From contig OX621252.1 of the NCBI GenBank assembly GCA_951640165.1, positions 26,123,934 through 26,187,933 of the forward strand: a stretch of 64,000 bases of DNA, in the 5' to 3' direction. This DNA is from Pseudoips prasinana. Its lineage: Eukaryota; Arthropoda; Insecta; Lepidoptera; Nolidae. The notes beneath the pieces were generated by a model that ran no database searches, was not told where the DNA came from, and was given only the letters and a program-made list of their open reading frames with translations. This document shows, piece after piece, positions 21,294-32,242 of the stretch. A program made the position numbers and the translations under genes. Each line of letters starts with the position of its first letter. Within the stretch, counting starts at the first letter, position 1.

Positions 21294-22127
21294 TACACAA
21301 TAGTTAAACAAAGTGATCTACAAAATAATAATATATATTTTAAGTAATTTATTTATAAATGATCCATCGAAACTCTCGACTTTATTTAGAAAACCTGTCA
21401 AGGTTATTAACGGCTTCATCGATTTTCATGAAACAAACCTAATACCCATAACAATTGTACTAGCACGAACCAACGCACAGAACTTCTAAATTTAACAACC
21501 TTTCTTAACTTCAAAAAAAGAAGTGGTTATCAATTCATGTGTATGTTATTTTGTATATCTATTACTTGATTTCTACGTTGGCAGTTTTCAAATCAAATCA
21601 AATATTTTATTTGCGAAAATGGGTGGTTTACATTAGGTATTACAAAGGTAGTAGGTATCACCATAATCAGGTTTTAGGCATGCAAATATTTTTAAAAAAT
21701 ACTCGCAAAACAAACATTTACCTAAAATTACAAAATATAAATGTCATAATTAAAAAATGAATGTCAAGAGAATTACAGAGAAAATAACGAAGAAAATAAC
21801 TAATACCTTACAAATATAAAAAATACATTAATACAACATGAATTATAAATATTTATCCGTCAAATAGTAGTTAACAGTTTACCTGTTTTGATAATTATTC
21901 ATTCAATAGGGAATGCTTACAAGAGGTTTCCATATCATTTTTGTACATATCTGGTTACTTATATAGGATTTATAAAGAGTTATTTTTTTTAAAGAGTTAA
22001 TTATTATGGTAATGGTGTGGTCTTGGAGATTAATATCGCCAGTTCTACTGCTTACTACCAGGGTGGCGTATCTTTTATTCTAGCCCCTTCCTCTTACCCA
22101 AAGGATCAATAAAGGCTTACAGTAATA
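21294..22127. other. Mostly unassigned; LINE 3' scrap near 21587-21760
   Basis: A TCAAA repeat followed by 'tattttatttgcgaaaa' at 21587-21620 looks like a reverse-oriented LINE 3' tail. Remaining sequence is unassigned. Confidence 0.35.
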
Positions 22128-22322
22128 TTAAAAATAATAATATCCTGGTACATTATCCACACACGGCCCTCTGATCCAATATTAAGCGGAGCTTGGACTA
22201 TGGAAATCGTATAACTGATATACTACACATACCCACATTTATTTTGTAAATACATACTTATATAGACAATTACGCCCAGACACAGGACTAACAGACATGT
22301 TCACCCACACAAATATCTGTCA
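22128..22322 (-). mobile_element. SINE class A, head truncated
   Basis: Tail and body are present on the minus strand; the tRNA-like head is missing after 'aatatctgtc'. Confidence 0.65.
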
Positions 22323-22560
22323 CAATGAAATAATACTGAGCGGTGAGGTTCAGGCATATTCCGGGGAATTGCTTAGAATGTCTTGGATCCCGCAATGAAT
22401 TTAATAAACAAAAAACAAGGAGGAGTTGAAAATTCCCTTCACAGCGAAGCGGAAAACAGAGTGATATAACTAGATTAGTGCCTCATAAAACAGGAGAATT
22501 GTAAGTAGAGAGACCGGTTGCCAAAGCAGGGTCTATTTTAAGGGTCCTGTCAAGTAAGTT
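22323..22560 (+). repeat. Interspersed repeat (second copy at 25455-25580)
   Basis: Starts near 'actgagcggtgagg' and includes 'gcctcataaaac' and 'gtagagagaccgg'; 25455-25580 matches in order with internal deletions. Family unnamed. Confidence 0.5.
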
Positions 22561-22716
22561 CTTATACTTGATTCCAATATTCACATGAAAGTTGTCCCTT
22601 TTTTCGCCAAAAGATCTGTATAATAAACTACTCCAGATGTTGATTGTAAGCTATTTACCATAATATCCCGCTCCTTATGGCAGATATCACACTCCTAAAG
22701 TATGTTGTGGTGAAAG

Positions 22717-22876
22717 TAATAATAATAACCTGGGACATTTTTTACACTCAGCACATCCAGCTACCCCATTCTGTCAAATTTATTTTATAGATTTTGAACT
22801 TAATCACAAAATCATAAGGTTCATATTCAATTGGGGAAATTTGACAGATTCGGGTAGCTTGATGTTCTGGCGTCTG
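22717..22876. mobile_element. MITE copy 3 (22745-22876) in a SINE tail scrap
   Basis: The TA-target MITE with a 3-bp deletion in its left TIR, adjoining a short class A SINE tail (22717-22744). TA flanks are at 22743-22744 and 22877-22878. Confidence 0.7.
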
Positions 22877-22879
22877 TAC

Positions 22880-23050
22880 ATAGTATGTATGGCGTAGTAG
22901 TTCACGTGTTTCACCTCACTACTAGTCAAGCAGGTAGACAAGCATACGATATCCGTTTCGGGTTCCGCACAGGACAACGATTTGTGTGACCCATATATAG
23001 TTGTTCGGTGTCTGGGTGTGCTTTTTGTCGGCTAATTACAATTATCGATC
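22880..23050 (+). mobile_element. SINE class C, diverged
   Basis: Recognisable by the order of 'tcgggttccgcacaggac', 'aacgatttgtgtgacc' and 'tctgggtgtgctttt'. Confidence 0.5.
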
Positions 23051-23174
23051 TAATCTAGTCTTTAAAAATATTTATTTACAAAAACAAAGAAGATATGGCT
23101 CAATTTATTGTAAACCTCAAACACACACAGTTCTTTTAAGTATTTAATGTCATAACAACCATACTACTACCATA

Positions 23175-23305
23175 CTATCCTCATCATATTAGCTGAAAGA
23201 CGTCTTCTGCTGGACAAAGGCCTCCTTCCAAAAGCTTTCAACAATGGCCGGTTTAGCGCTACCCGCATAAATCATCTTCCAGCGACCCTCACAAGATCAT
23301 CGGTC
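23175..23305 (-). repeat. RTE 3' end fragment
   Basis: Minus-strand RTE tail: on the plus strand 'tgaaagacgtcttctgctgg' and then the 'cttccagcgaccctcacaag' region, as at 17120-17230. Confidence 0.6.
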
Positions 23306-23311
23306 CATCTT

Positions 23312-23768
23312 GTACCATGGAAACCAAACAACTTATATACTACATTTCTTTTATAAATACAAACCTATAAATATTAATAATTGCTGTGTGGTGAAGGCGC
23401 AATATCAGACAGAATATCATCACCCTATCTCATCCCGTGGGGGGCGTGGACGTCGACCCGAAGGAATACCTGCCAGCGGACGGACTGCATCGTCCCTCTG
23501 AATAGTATGTATATGACTTGGCAGGTGGGTTGGTGATTGCCAACCACCAAGCGTGGTGATTATGGCATATCCCCAAGATGATTCTTGGGAGAGGCTTTCG
23601 TCTAGCAGATAACTTTTTACAACTGTTATGATCATGATGATGATGATAGATAATTATAAATATATGATGATAGATGTTCATGTAAACAAATATCTGTCCT
23701 GAGTGGGAATCGAACCCACGACCTGCGGCGTGAAAGGCAAGCATTTACCAACCACGCCAACCGGTCTA
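23312..23768 (-). mobile_element. SINE class A interrupted by a LINE tail
   Basis: SINE body at 23312-23384 and head at ~23668-23768, both minus strand and in correct order. The segment between is a plus-strand LINE 3' end. Confidence 0.6.
23385..23660 (+). repeat. RTE-like LINE 3' end inserted in a SINE
   Basis: Contains 'ctatctcatcccgtgggg', 'gaggctttcgtctagcag' and a terminal gatgatgatgat run. Same family as scraps at 26135-26260 and 43840-43925. Confidence 0.6.
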
Positions 23769-24035
23769 TCTGCAACCACCCAAAAATTCTATAACTAATT
23801 ACAAACATAATTAAGCTCAGAATTTTACAATGCAAAGTCGTTGTTACAGTAGGCCAAAGGTTACCAGTCTGGAAAGAACTAGAGAAACCACTAAATCTAA
23901 TTAAATAACTTGGCGGGCTGTCTCTGAAACAATAAATACTTTTGTTAGAAAGCGGTCATAATTATGTTACGGTCTTTCGTTAAAATCGCTAACAAATTCT
24001 TATTGAATATTAATTCGATTATATTTTATTAGTTC
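23769..24035. other. No recognised feature
   Basis: Short unassigned stretch. Confidence 0.35.
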
Positions 24036-24641
24036 CTAGCGGCCCGTCCCGGATTCGCACGGGTGGACGTTTACTGTTTAAACATTTTGGCATAACGTAA
24101 ACCTCTATCTCGGCAAGTGGCTTTGTAAGTGTCTTTAATAACTCCGTCAACTGTTTTTAAGTTCTGGAACGATGTTGGGCCCCGTACATGGCAAAGTAGT
24201 ACCCTGAGGTAACTCTTCCCAATGCCGCATCATTTTTTATACGAGGATTTCCACCTCTCCTGCACTCCGGTCCCGGCGCTCATGCGCGTTATGGCGGCGG
24301 CGTAAATTAATTTTATTACAATTTTATTAAACTCTTAATACCTTTCGAATGGATTGTCCAATTTTTTTATTTAAACTAAAAAGTAATTTACAGGTGTTTA
24401 AACAGCCTTGCAGTAAAAAAATATTTAGGTAAAGATTAAGGCAAAGGTACAAATAACTTGGTATGATTTTGGTCGGAATTTGTTTAATTAAATTTTAAAA
24501 TTTTAAAAAGTCGTTATAGTGACATAACTACAATAGTTAGACACATGCTATCGCGACATTTTTTGTCTATATTCTTTAATATTATGGAACATTTTTTTGT
24601 TCTATCATCAATCGTTTTCGCATTTATAATATTAGTTGGAG
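24036..24641 (-). mobile_element. Probable Helitron, ~600 bp
   Basis: Plus strand begins CTAGCGGCCCGTCCCGG and ends 'cgcatttataatattagttg', i.e. a reverse-oriented Helitron (TC...CTAG). The 5' terminal TC is degenerate relative to the A|T rule, so one end is uncertain. Confidence 0.5.
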
Positions 24642-25454
24642 TATTACAAGTTTCATCTTTAATATTTATGTTATTAGTAGATTTATGAATTTAAGGACTC
24701 ATTAGAAACTTTGAGTGAGTTAAACAAATACATAAATCACTTCATAAATAATATGTATTTTTTTATAATAAGTATCCTCCCTTAAATATATTCGTGAATG
24801 TAATTTTTATTAAACATTACCGAAAGATAGAGGTTCGTGACCCACCGGACGATAAAATGTATGATTTCCCATTTCTTTTCTTTGCATTGCTAATAATGTT
24901 ATAAAACTAAATTTTTACTTATAAACATTTTGGAGTACATCGATAGCCTACCCGAAGGATTGTTATTACCAAATTTTTGTATAAACTTCGTACTTTTCCA
25001 AATACCTTGAATAGTTGAAGGGGGGTAATGTAATAGAATTTCTAAATCTGCCGAGATACCTAAAATTTATATAAAATATAAGTTGTATATTGAATATTTA
25101 TCAGAGCAGCAAATATGTGTATGTTGACCCAAATTTCAGTTGTATAACGACGTCTTCAAATTATATATTCGTATCGTACAGATATGTACACAGACCAGTG
25201 GACAGAAAGAAAGAAAAATACTATTATGGTTCTTTAAGAACCCAACAAATTATAGGTATATCGTAAGGCGAAGACTGCTCAAAATTAAGATAAGAAACAG
25301 CTGTTGATCAAAACTTTAAATAAAGAGGGACTTAACAGTTCTGGGTCAATACTACCGCATCCATAGGTTTTTGGAGGAGTCCTTTTTTATTGTTAATGGA
25401 ACTAGTCCCTCCATCTTACCACTGCAACTCCTGTAAGCCATGATAAACATTGAT
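24642..25454. other. Unassigned AT-rich sequence
   Basis: Text such as 'ggttctttaagaaccc' (a small hairpin) near 25230 and 'ccgaaagatagagg' near 24820 suggests old repeats; no gene. Confidence 0.35.
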
Positions 25455-25580
25455 TGAAATGACACTGAGCGGTGAGGCCACAGCACGCAACGAATTTAAT
25501 CAGAAAGAAACAAGTAGGAGTTAGAAAAAAGAGCCTCATAAAACTAGAAAATTGTAACTAGAGAGGCCAGCTGCAATAGT
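25455..25580 (+). repeat. Interspersed repeat (copy of 22323-22560)
   Basis: Shares 'actgagcggtgagg', 'aacaagtaggagtt' and 'gcctcataaaac' in order. Confidence 0.5.
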
Positions 25581-26134
25581 ATATTTGAAGTTTTAAACCT
25601 CTGGGAAGCGCTAAAGGTAGAATGAAAAGATTCTTCTCTAAATGAGTACCTTCATTGAGAAAGTTTGTCCACCTTATAAAATTAACTCCAGGTACTGCTA
25701 TTGTAATGATAATATTGTGGTCTTTTGTGTAAGTTAAGTCAATAGAGCTTCATAGGGGGCAAGAGTAAAGCAACGCGCTGTGTGCATCACAAACCCAAGA
25801 CGATGGTAACATCCTGGTGGGCCGTATTCTGTAGTTTCCAATTCATCATATCAGCTACAACAGGTCTACTTCTCACGTCACATTAAAGATCACCGCAACG
25901 GAATTCCGACCTCATATATATATGACGCCATAGTGCCATCAACAACACGACAGGTTGTTGATGGCACTGTGCAGCCTGGTCCTGGTTATCTTGAAATGAA
26001 ACTGCACACAATGGTTTAATGGACTGTATTGTAGGGATTGTAATGCGAACTTATAAAAACACATGTGAACCGCGCTAAAATATTAAAGTGACTGATGAAT
26101 GAACGGATTAACAACGTAGGTTCGTTTGGGAACG
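25581..26134. other. Unassigned; holds a 15-bp perfect hairpin
   Basis: AGTGCCATCAACAAC at 25932-25946 and its exact complement at 25954-25968 with a 7-nt loop. No gene seen. Confidence 0.45.
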
Positions 26135-26262
26135 AACAGGCACTATGGAGCTCAGGATACTCAGAGAGATGCTGCTACCCGTTCCTTGGTAGACATACCC
26201 TTGAGACAATTTATATACCCCTCAAGGGATAAGATGGGTGACATTCAATGCCGTCAACCATA
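26135..26262 (-). repeat. RTE-like LINE 3' scrap
   Basis: Contains 'cctcaagggataagatggg' and 'attcaatgccgtcaacc', a diverged copy of the LINE end seen at 43870-43920. Confidence 0.4.
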
Positions 26263-26276
26263 AAGTAAAAAACCGG

Positions 26277-26556
26277 CCAAGTGCGAGTCGGACTCGCGCA
26301 CGAAGGGTTCCGTACCATTATCAATAAAAACGAGCAAAAAATTTACGTTTGATGTATGAGGAGAGCCCTTAAATATTTATTTTATTTTGTTTTTTTAGTA
26401 TTTTTTGTTATAGCGGCAACAGAAATGCATCATCTGTGAAAATTTCAACTGTCTAACTATCACGGTTCATGAGATACGGCCTGGTGACAGACGGACAGAC
26501 AGCGAACTCTTAGTAATAGGGTCCCGTTTAACCCTTTGTGTACAGAACCATAAAAG
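26277..26556 (+). repeat. Arthropod-wide 'ccggccaagtgcgagtcgg' repeat
   Basis: Starts 'accggccaagtgcgagtcgg', includes 'gggttccgtacc' and 'atgagatacggcctggtgac', ends 'gtgtacagaacc'. I remember this as a very abundant arthropod interspersed repeat of uncertain class. A scrap also lies near 51615. Confidence 0.6.
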
Positions 26557-27054
26557 TAGTAGTAAGTAAGTAGGTAGGTCATCTTCGACCTTTTTAAGCT
26601 GTACTTATTCGTTGAGCCAACGTGAGTTAACGACTCTATAGTTAAAACTGTTGGAATAACGTGCTTTCTGAAGACACAAGGACGCAGTGGACTATAACTG
26701 GCACATGGCTGCTATATCCAATAAAATGCCAGTTCAATAAACTACAAGGTTGCTGGTGACATATTTTGCTAAGCTTCGTTAAACCAGCGAAAATAGATGC
26801 GCATTTATTTTTACGATAGACAAGCCGTGTCGCAATTGTTTTGTTTTCTATTTGACAATTGTGAATATTTGAAATTCATATTTTACGTCCCTTATAAAGA
26901 CATGAAAAATTTTGATATTTTAATATATTATTTCGGATTTAATTTTTCCATGATAGAAGTTTTAATTTAAGAAAAAAGACATACATATATAAAACATTAT
27001 AATGTAAGTATTTTCTGCGTTATTAGAAAGCTACCAATAAATTAAGCAAATTAA
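26557..27054. other. No recognised feature
   Basis: AT-rich; 'gcgaactcttagtaataggg' belongs to the preceding repeat; the rest is unassigned. Confidence 0.35.
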
Positions 27055-27767
27055 TTATCCATCTTGTAGGGCTGCCTACCCACGCTGCGTCTTCCGATTC
27101 GTAGTTTCCACTCGTGACCCTTCTACAAGATGGATCGGTGACCTGGTGAGGGAAGCCGCTATACGTGGACAGCGCAATACCGGCAATTGTGGAGATATCT
27201 GGGGCAGGCCTAAGTCTAGCATTGGGCGTATTTCGGCTGATATGATGATGACCAAGTGAGGGAAGCCGCTATACGTGGGTAGCGCAATACCGGTAATTTA
27301 AAGATATCTGGGGGAGTTACAAAAGAAAAGGCTCACGGCAAGACAGTAAAAACTATAGGGGTATTAGTCTGCTCAGCGTCGTTGGTAAGTTGTATGCGAA
27401 AGTATTGGTTGAAAGAGTTGTGAAAGAAACCGATATGAAAATATGGGATGCACAAGCGGGTTTTAGAAAAGGAATGGGATGCACGGATCAGGTCTTTTCT
27501 CTACGAAGCATAGTAGAGAAGTTTTTGGGCAAAAGCCAAAAGGTCTACTGTGCCTTCGTAGACTTAGAAAAGGCCTACGACAGAGTGTTGAGGAATGAGC
27601 TTTGGTCGGTACTGTCCATGTATGGGTTAGACGACAACCTTGTTCAAGCACTGAAATCTCTTTATAGGGATTCCAGAGCTTGCGTGAGGATTAACGGGTC
27701 ATACACTGAGTGGTTTAGCATCCAAAAGGGTGTTAGACAGGGATGTGTAGCGTCACCGTGGTTACCG

Positions 27768-27789
27768 TGTTACCATCACCTGCAACTCG
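27768..27789 (+). other. 22-nt inverted templated insert inside the LINE
   Basis: This 22-mer, part of a ~49-bp insert that interrupts 'SPWLFNLFMD', is the exact reverse complement of 29153-29174 in the same LINE. Confidence 0.85.
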
Positions 27790-27920
27790 GTTAGTCCTGC
27801 AAATAGGTTAGTTTAACCTATTCATGGATAGCTGTTTAAAAGATTTGAAAGAAAGTGAATGCTGTGTAAGGATGAATGAGTTACTCATCAAATGTCTGCT
27901 TTACGCTGATGATCAAATAA

Positions 27921-29128
27921 TATATGAAAAAATAATATCTTGGCTGAATAGGAATAATCTTAAAATTAACCTAGATAAGACTACCATAATGCATTTCAGT
28001 CAACGGTTACAGACTGAAAATGTCATTAAAGCTATAGAGCTTTAATGACATTTTCAGTCTGTAACCGTTGACTGAAATGCATTATGGTAGTCTTATCTAG
28101 GTTAATTTTAAGATTATACAATGACACAGTATTAAATATAGTCGACGACACAAAGTTTCTAGGCGTGATGATAGACTCAAAATTGAACTGGAAAGCACAC
28201 ATTGAATTCCTAACTAAAAAGCTAAGCTCATCCGCGTATGCCTTATACAAACTTGCCCCTATAATTAACCCAGATGCCTTAATCATGGCATATTATGGAT
28301 TAGTTGCATCGCTGCTACGTTATGGCATCATATTTTGGGGTAACTCGACTAATAAAGAAATAGCGTTTAAGGCCCAAAAAAGGTGTATAAGGGCTATGTT
28401 TAATTTAGAATCGACGGATAGCTGTAGACCAGTATTTAAAAAATATAAATTATTAACTCTACCGTCCCTGTATATTTTTGAAGTTGCATCGTTCGTCAAA
28501 TGTAACCCTCACCTGTTTCCACGACTATCTGACACATTTCCGCGTAACAGACGTGACAAAAGCCAACTTTGCCTACACTCGGCAAAAACGGCGATTATGG
28601 GGAAAAGTTTTTTCTGTATGGCTCCTAGAGTGTACAATAAAATACCACAGGCGTTAAAAGCTTTGCCCACAAATTTATTTAAAAAAACGATTCGACATTT
28701 ATTAACAGACAAGTGTTACTATAATATAAATGACTTCTTGACGGATACCTTTTGACATTGTTTTTAATTTATATTTTCATGACATTTAATACTGTAATTT
28801 TAAATATGTACACTTTAATTTATTTGTTAATTTTTAAATTCATTATTTTTATTTTTATATAAAATACTATTTAATATTAATTAGTTCTTGATGGATACTT
28901 TTTGTCATTGTTTTTAATTTATATTTTCCTGGAATTTAATACTGCAATTTTAAATATGTATACTGTTTTGATTTAATATTTTTTATATTGATGTAAAATT
29001 AAAATTAAAATTTGTACGCCTTGACAGGTAAAACATGTTCGGACTAGATACCTTTTTTTAAGATCTTGCATGCTTTATTTTGAATGTAAACACATGTTTT
29101 GACAAATAAATAATCTTTATCTTTATCA
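27921..29128 (+). pseudogene. Jockey/CR1-type LINE inserted in the RTE-like LINE, with internal palindrome
   Basis: Interrupts YADDQ...LASSADEL of the host LINE; 'atcaa' is present on both sides. Coding starts IIYEKIISWLNRNNLKINLD, is broken by an inverted 80-bp duplicate, then resumes at 28118 (LYNDTVLNIVDDTKFLGVMI) through SKLNWKAHI, LRYGIIFWG and YNKIPQALKALP to the stop at 28755. This is the RT thumb and C-terminus of Jockey/CR1-like proteins; fingers, palm and endonuclease are absent. The 3' UTR ends 'ataatctttatctttatca'. Confidence 0.85.
27954..28117. repeat. 80-bp perfect palindrome with 4-nt spacer
   Basis: 27954-28033 and 28038-28117 are exact reverse complements separated by ATAG. 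The coding sequence before the left arm and after the right arm would be contiguous in the normal LINE, so the right arm is an extra inverted copy of the left. Confidence 0.95.
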
Positions 29129-30670
29129 AGTTCTACTTGCATCATCGGCGGACGAGTTGCAGGTGATGGTAACAAATATGCATGAAGCTTTTGAAAGCAA
29201 AGGGATGAAAATGAATGTTGGTAAGACGATAGTAATGGTATTTGAGAAGGATGAATACACAACAGCATGTGATATTGTGATTGGAGGAGAGAAAGTCAAA
29301 CAGGTGAAAGAGTTTGTATATTTGGGAACTTTGTTTACGAGAGATGGGAAATATGAAAAAGATATTGTTAGAAGAGTAAATGCGGGGAACAGAGTGAATG
29401 GGGCACTACACGCCTTTATGAGTAGCCGGCAAGTCACAAAGAAGGCTCGACTGGCCGTGCACGATGGAGTGTTAGGGCCAACTTTAATGTATGGAAGTGA
29501 AAGTTGGGTATGGCAGAAAAAGAATGAAAGTAAAATAAATGCAGTGGAAATGAGAGCTCTGAGAAGTATGTGTAGTGTGACTTTGAGAGACAGAATTCGA
29601 AATACTGATGTAAGAGAGCGTTGTGGTGTGAAAGAGGATGTAGTCACAAAGATTGAAAAAGGTATGCTGAGATGGTTTGGCCATTTAGAAAGGATGAATG
29701 AAAGAAGATTGACAAAAGAAGTATACCTGGCCTGTGTGAATGGTACAACCGGAAGGGGAAGACCTCGTAGAACAATCTCCGATCAAATCGGAGACGTACT
29801 TAAGAAAGGTCAGGTCAGGAGTAGCCTAAACCGGCGAGCATGTATGAAGAATATTATGTCAGTAAACGAAGCGAAAGAGGTATGCAAGGATCGTAACAAA
29901 TGGAAGTCCGTTGTCTCTGCCTACCCCTCTGGGAAACAGGCGTGAGTCTATGTATGTATGTATGTATATGGGGGAGGCCTAAGTCTAGCAGTGGGCGTAT
30001 TTCGGCTGATATGATGATGATGATGACCTAGTGAGGGAAGCCGCTATACGTCGATAGCGCAATACTGGCAATTGCGGAGATATCTGGGGGAGGCCTAAGT
30101 CTAGCAGTGGGCGTATTTCGGCTGATATGATGATGATGATGACCTAGTGAGGGAAGCCGCTATACGTGGATAGTGCAATACTGGCAATTGCGGAGATATC
30201 TGGGGGAGGTCTAAGTCTAGCAGTGGGCGTATTTCGGCTGATATGATGAGGATGATGACCTAGTGAGGGAAGCCGCTATACGTGGATAGCGCAATACTGG
30301 CAATTGCGGAGATATCTGGGGGAGGCCTAAGTCTAGCAGTGGGCGTATTTCGGCTGATATGATGATGATGATGACCTAGTGAGGGAAGCCGCTATACGTG
30401 GATAGCGCAATACCGGCAATTGTGGAGATATCTGGGGGAGGCCTAAGTCTAGCAGTGGGCGTATTTCGGCTGATATGGTGATCATGATGACCTAGTGAGG
30501 GAACCCAAGCAGCAAAATGTGGTCTAGTAATTGTCCTGGAACCACCATTTCATTAGGACTATAACGGAATTGTAAGGAAAACGGAAAAGGGCCCAATTTA
30601 TAGGCGTATTTTAGCTAATTAAATATCTATAGTAGACTTCGTGAATACCATTTTGACCAATAACGGCCAT

Positions 30671-30836
30671 ATAGTTGGACTATGTAAAACTATTTTCTCC
30701 CGCGAAGCCAACTATCAGCGCCTAATGGAACCAATCACGACAATAGTAACCTTATAGTTAGACCAAGAAGAACTATTTGCTCTCGCGAAGCTAACTATGA
30801 GCGCTAAATGGAACCAAACACGACAATAACGTACAC
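30671..30836 (+). repeat. Two 83-bp subterminal direct repeats
   Basis: Landmark 'aactatt..ctc.cgcgaag' at 30688 and 30771. Duplicated subterminal motifs are common transposase-binding sites in DNA transposons; that role is inferred. Confidence 0.65.
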
Positions 30837-31469
30837 AGTGAATATCTTACAAGCTCATACAAAGTGATGTGAATTAGTGAATGTTGTTATGCACATTTGT
30901 AAAGATTAATTAATATTGATAAAGGTAAGTTATTATATTTTTATAATAAATATTATCTAGAATAAGAGTAGGGTGTTAGTTAACAATAAGTGAAGCCGTG
31001 TTTGAATGTGCATGGCGCAGGTATATTTTCGGTGAAGTGTAATAAGTTTTTTGTCAACATTTTTTAACGCCCTTCGAAATTCACGTTTTCATTAAGTTGA
31101 ATTTTAAAATAATGTTGGTTTCAGTAAGACATACAACGACAAGTCGCCATCTTGACAAACTTGGTCTTCCCAAATACATTAACAAACCGTTATAGGTGTA
31201 CTTTGTTTAAAAATGGTAAATAGCAGAACTATTGCTTGGCCATATTGTTTGGAATTAGAGTTCCTTAAATATTGTAATGTTACTCTATGTTGTTATTAGG
31301 TACCGATGTCTTATTTTCATATTTTTGTTTAGGTGTCAGGTGTGAAGATGGTAATGTTTCTGGACGTTGATAGGTTTTTAACTACTTTTCGAGCTTTAAA
31401 AATTGTTTGTAATATTTTCTACTTCTATTTTTGTGCTTTCCCCTGCTAACTTGGTTTATTGTTTCACAG

Positions 31470-31998
31470 AATGGTGATCAAGACCAAATTAGTGAGATGC
31501 CAACGGTCTCTCGAGAAGATACTCATTCAAATACTACAAGATCACTTCATTTACAACAAAACTCGGCTACCATTCAATCCGGTTCAGCAATATTACCTGT
31601 ATCTTCTTTTGTCGCGCAAAACCCTCAACTTGTCATAACAGAAGCAGAAGAAACACTGTCAGATGTCAGTTTAAATGCTCAACATTTCGTTCTTTACAAC
31701 ACGGATAACCAAATACAGCCTGTCGAGGATGGTCAAATTCCACAACTTCAACATGAAGTAAAGTCAATCAAAGAAGACATTAAAACCATCATACCAAATC
31801 AAAATGCACTTTATGAAATACAAACTAACATGTGCTGAGTTCTGTGTCGAAGAGAGATTCAGAATGAATTAAACCCGTACATCCAATGACCGTTTCAAGA
31901 AAGCAAGAAGACGTAGATGTAGACATGTTATAAGAAATCTAAGAGAACTTGAAGAATTTGAAACAAACTTAACAAATACATTTATTCAAAATTTCTAA
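31470..31998 (+). pseudogene. Terminal exon of a transposon-borne gene, coiled coil and basic C-terminus
   Basis: Acceptor 'tattgtttcacag' then an open frame beginning NGDQDQISEMPTVS, Ser/Gln/Glu-rich, followed by a coiled-coil-like LQHEVKSIKEDIKTI and a TGA at 31836-31838. After a stop and frameshift, a second frame (31888-31998) reads DRFKKARRRRCRHVIRNLRE and ends NTFIQNF at TAA, overlapped by AATAAA (31997-32002). A splice donor AAAG|GTAAGT at 30924/30925 could supply the upstream exon. This resembles a DNA-binding accessory protein or a captured host gene; the family is not recognised. Not functional as it stands. Confidence 0.55.
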
Positions 31999-32242
31999 TA
32001 AAGAATTGAATGCCGCATGTCGTATTGTATTCTACAGCCCATTTTCTAAGATCGCTATGTAGTTGAGAATTGGAATAGTTTTCAATATCGCATTCATCTT
32101 CTTGTACAGGTTCCTCACTAACACAATCTTCCAAGTCTAAATTTAAAATTGCTTTTATCGATTAAACGTTTTTTCGTGCAGAATCATTAACATAAACATT
32201 TTGTCTTAAATTTTCACAATAACAATTTTGTACGGAACCTTC
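31969..32242 (-). pseudogene. Antisense coding remnant (transposase-like N-terminus)
   Basis: From 32242 downward the minus strand reads EGSVQNCYCENLRQNVYVND, one TAA, then LDLEDCVSEEPVQEDE, LHSDLRKWAVEYN, and after a +1 shift AFNSLLEILNK before a stop. The acidic lead-in followed by 'LRxWAxxxN...A.N.LL.IL' matches, from memory, the N-terminus of a large uncharacterised insect/hydrozoan transposon-encoded family. It overlaps the 3' end of the plus-strand exon by ~30 bp, so the two genes converge. Confidence 0.55.

Larger units (their letters stand above)
27317..29966 (+). pseudogene. RTE-like LINE inserted in the array (two coding parts)
   Basis: Enters in the RT domain at YKRKGSRQDSKNYRGISLLS. 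Part 1 (to ~27762, resuming 27815-27920) shows FVDLEKAYDRV, GVRQGC and LLYADD, the RT catalytic motifs. Part 2 (29129-29945) resumes with SSADELQ at 29141-29161 and runs in frame to the stop, with SLRDRIRN-like 'TLRDRIRN' and GRGRPRRTI. It ends in a (TATG)n tail. The array sequence TGGGGGAG flanks both ends (27311-27318 and 29969-29976), a likely target duplication. Breaks: a ~49-bp insert near 27765-27814 and the Jockey/CR1 insertion 27921-29128. The 5' half including endonuclease is missing. Confidence 0.85.

Noticed and set aside
23430..23744. 104-codon minus-strand ORF
   Set aside because: Translation of a SINE head and an antisense LINE tail.
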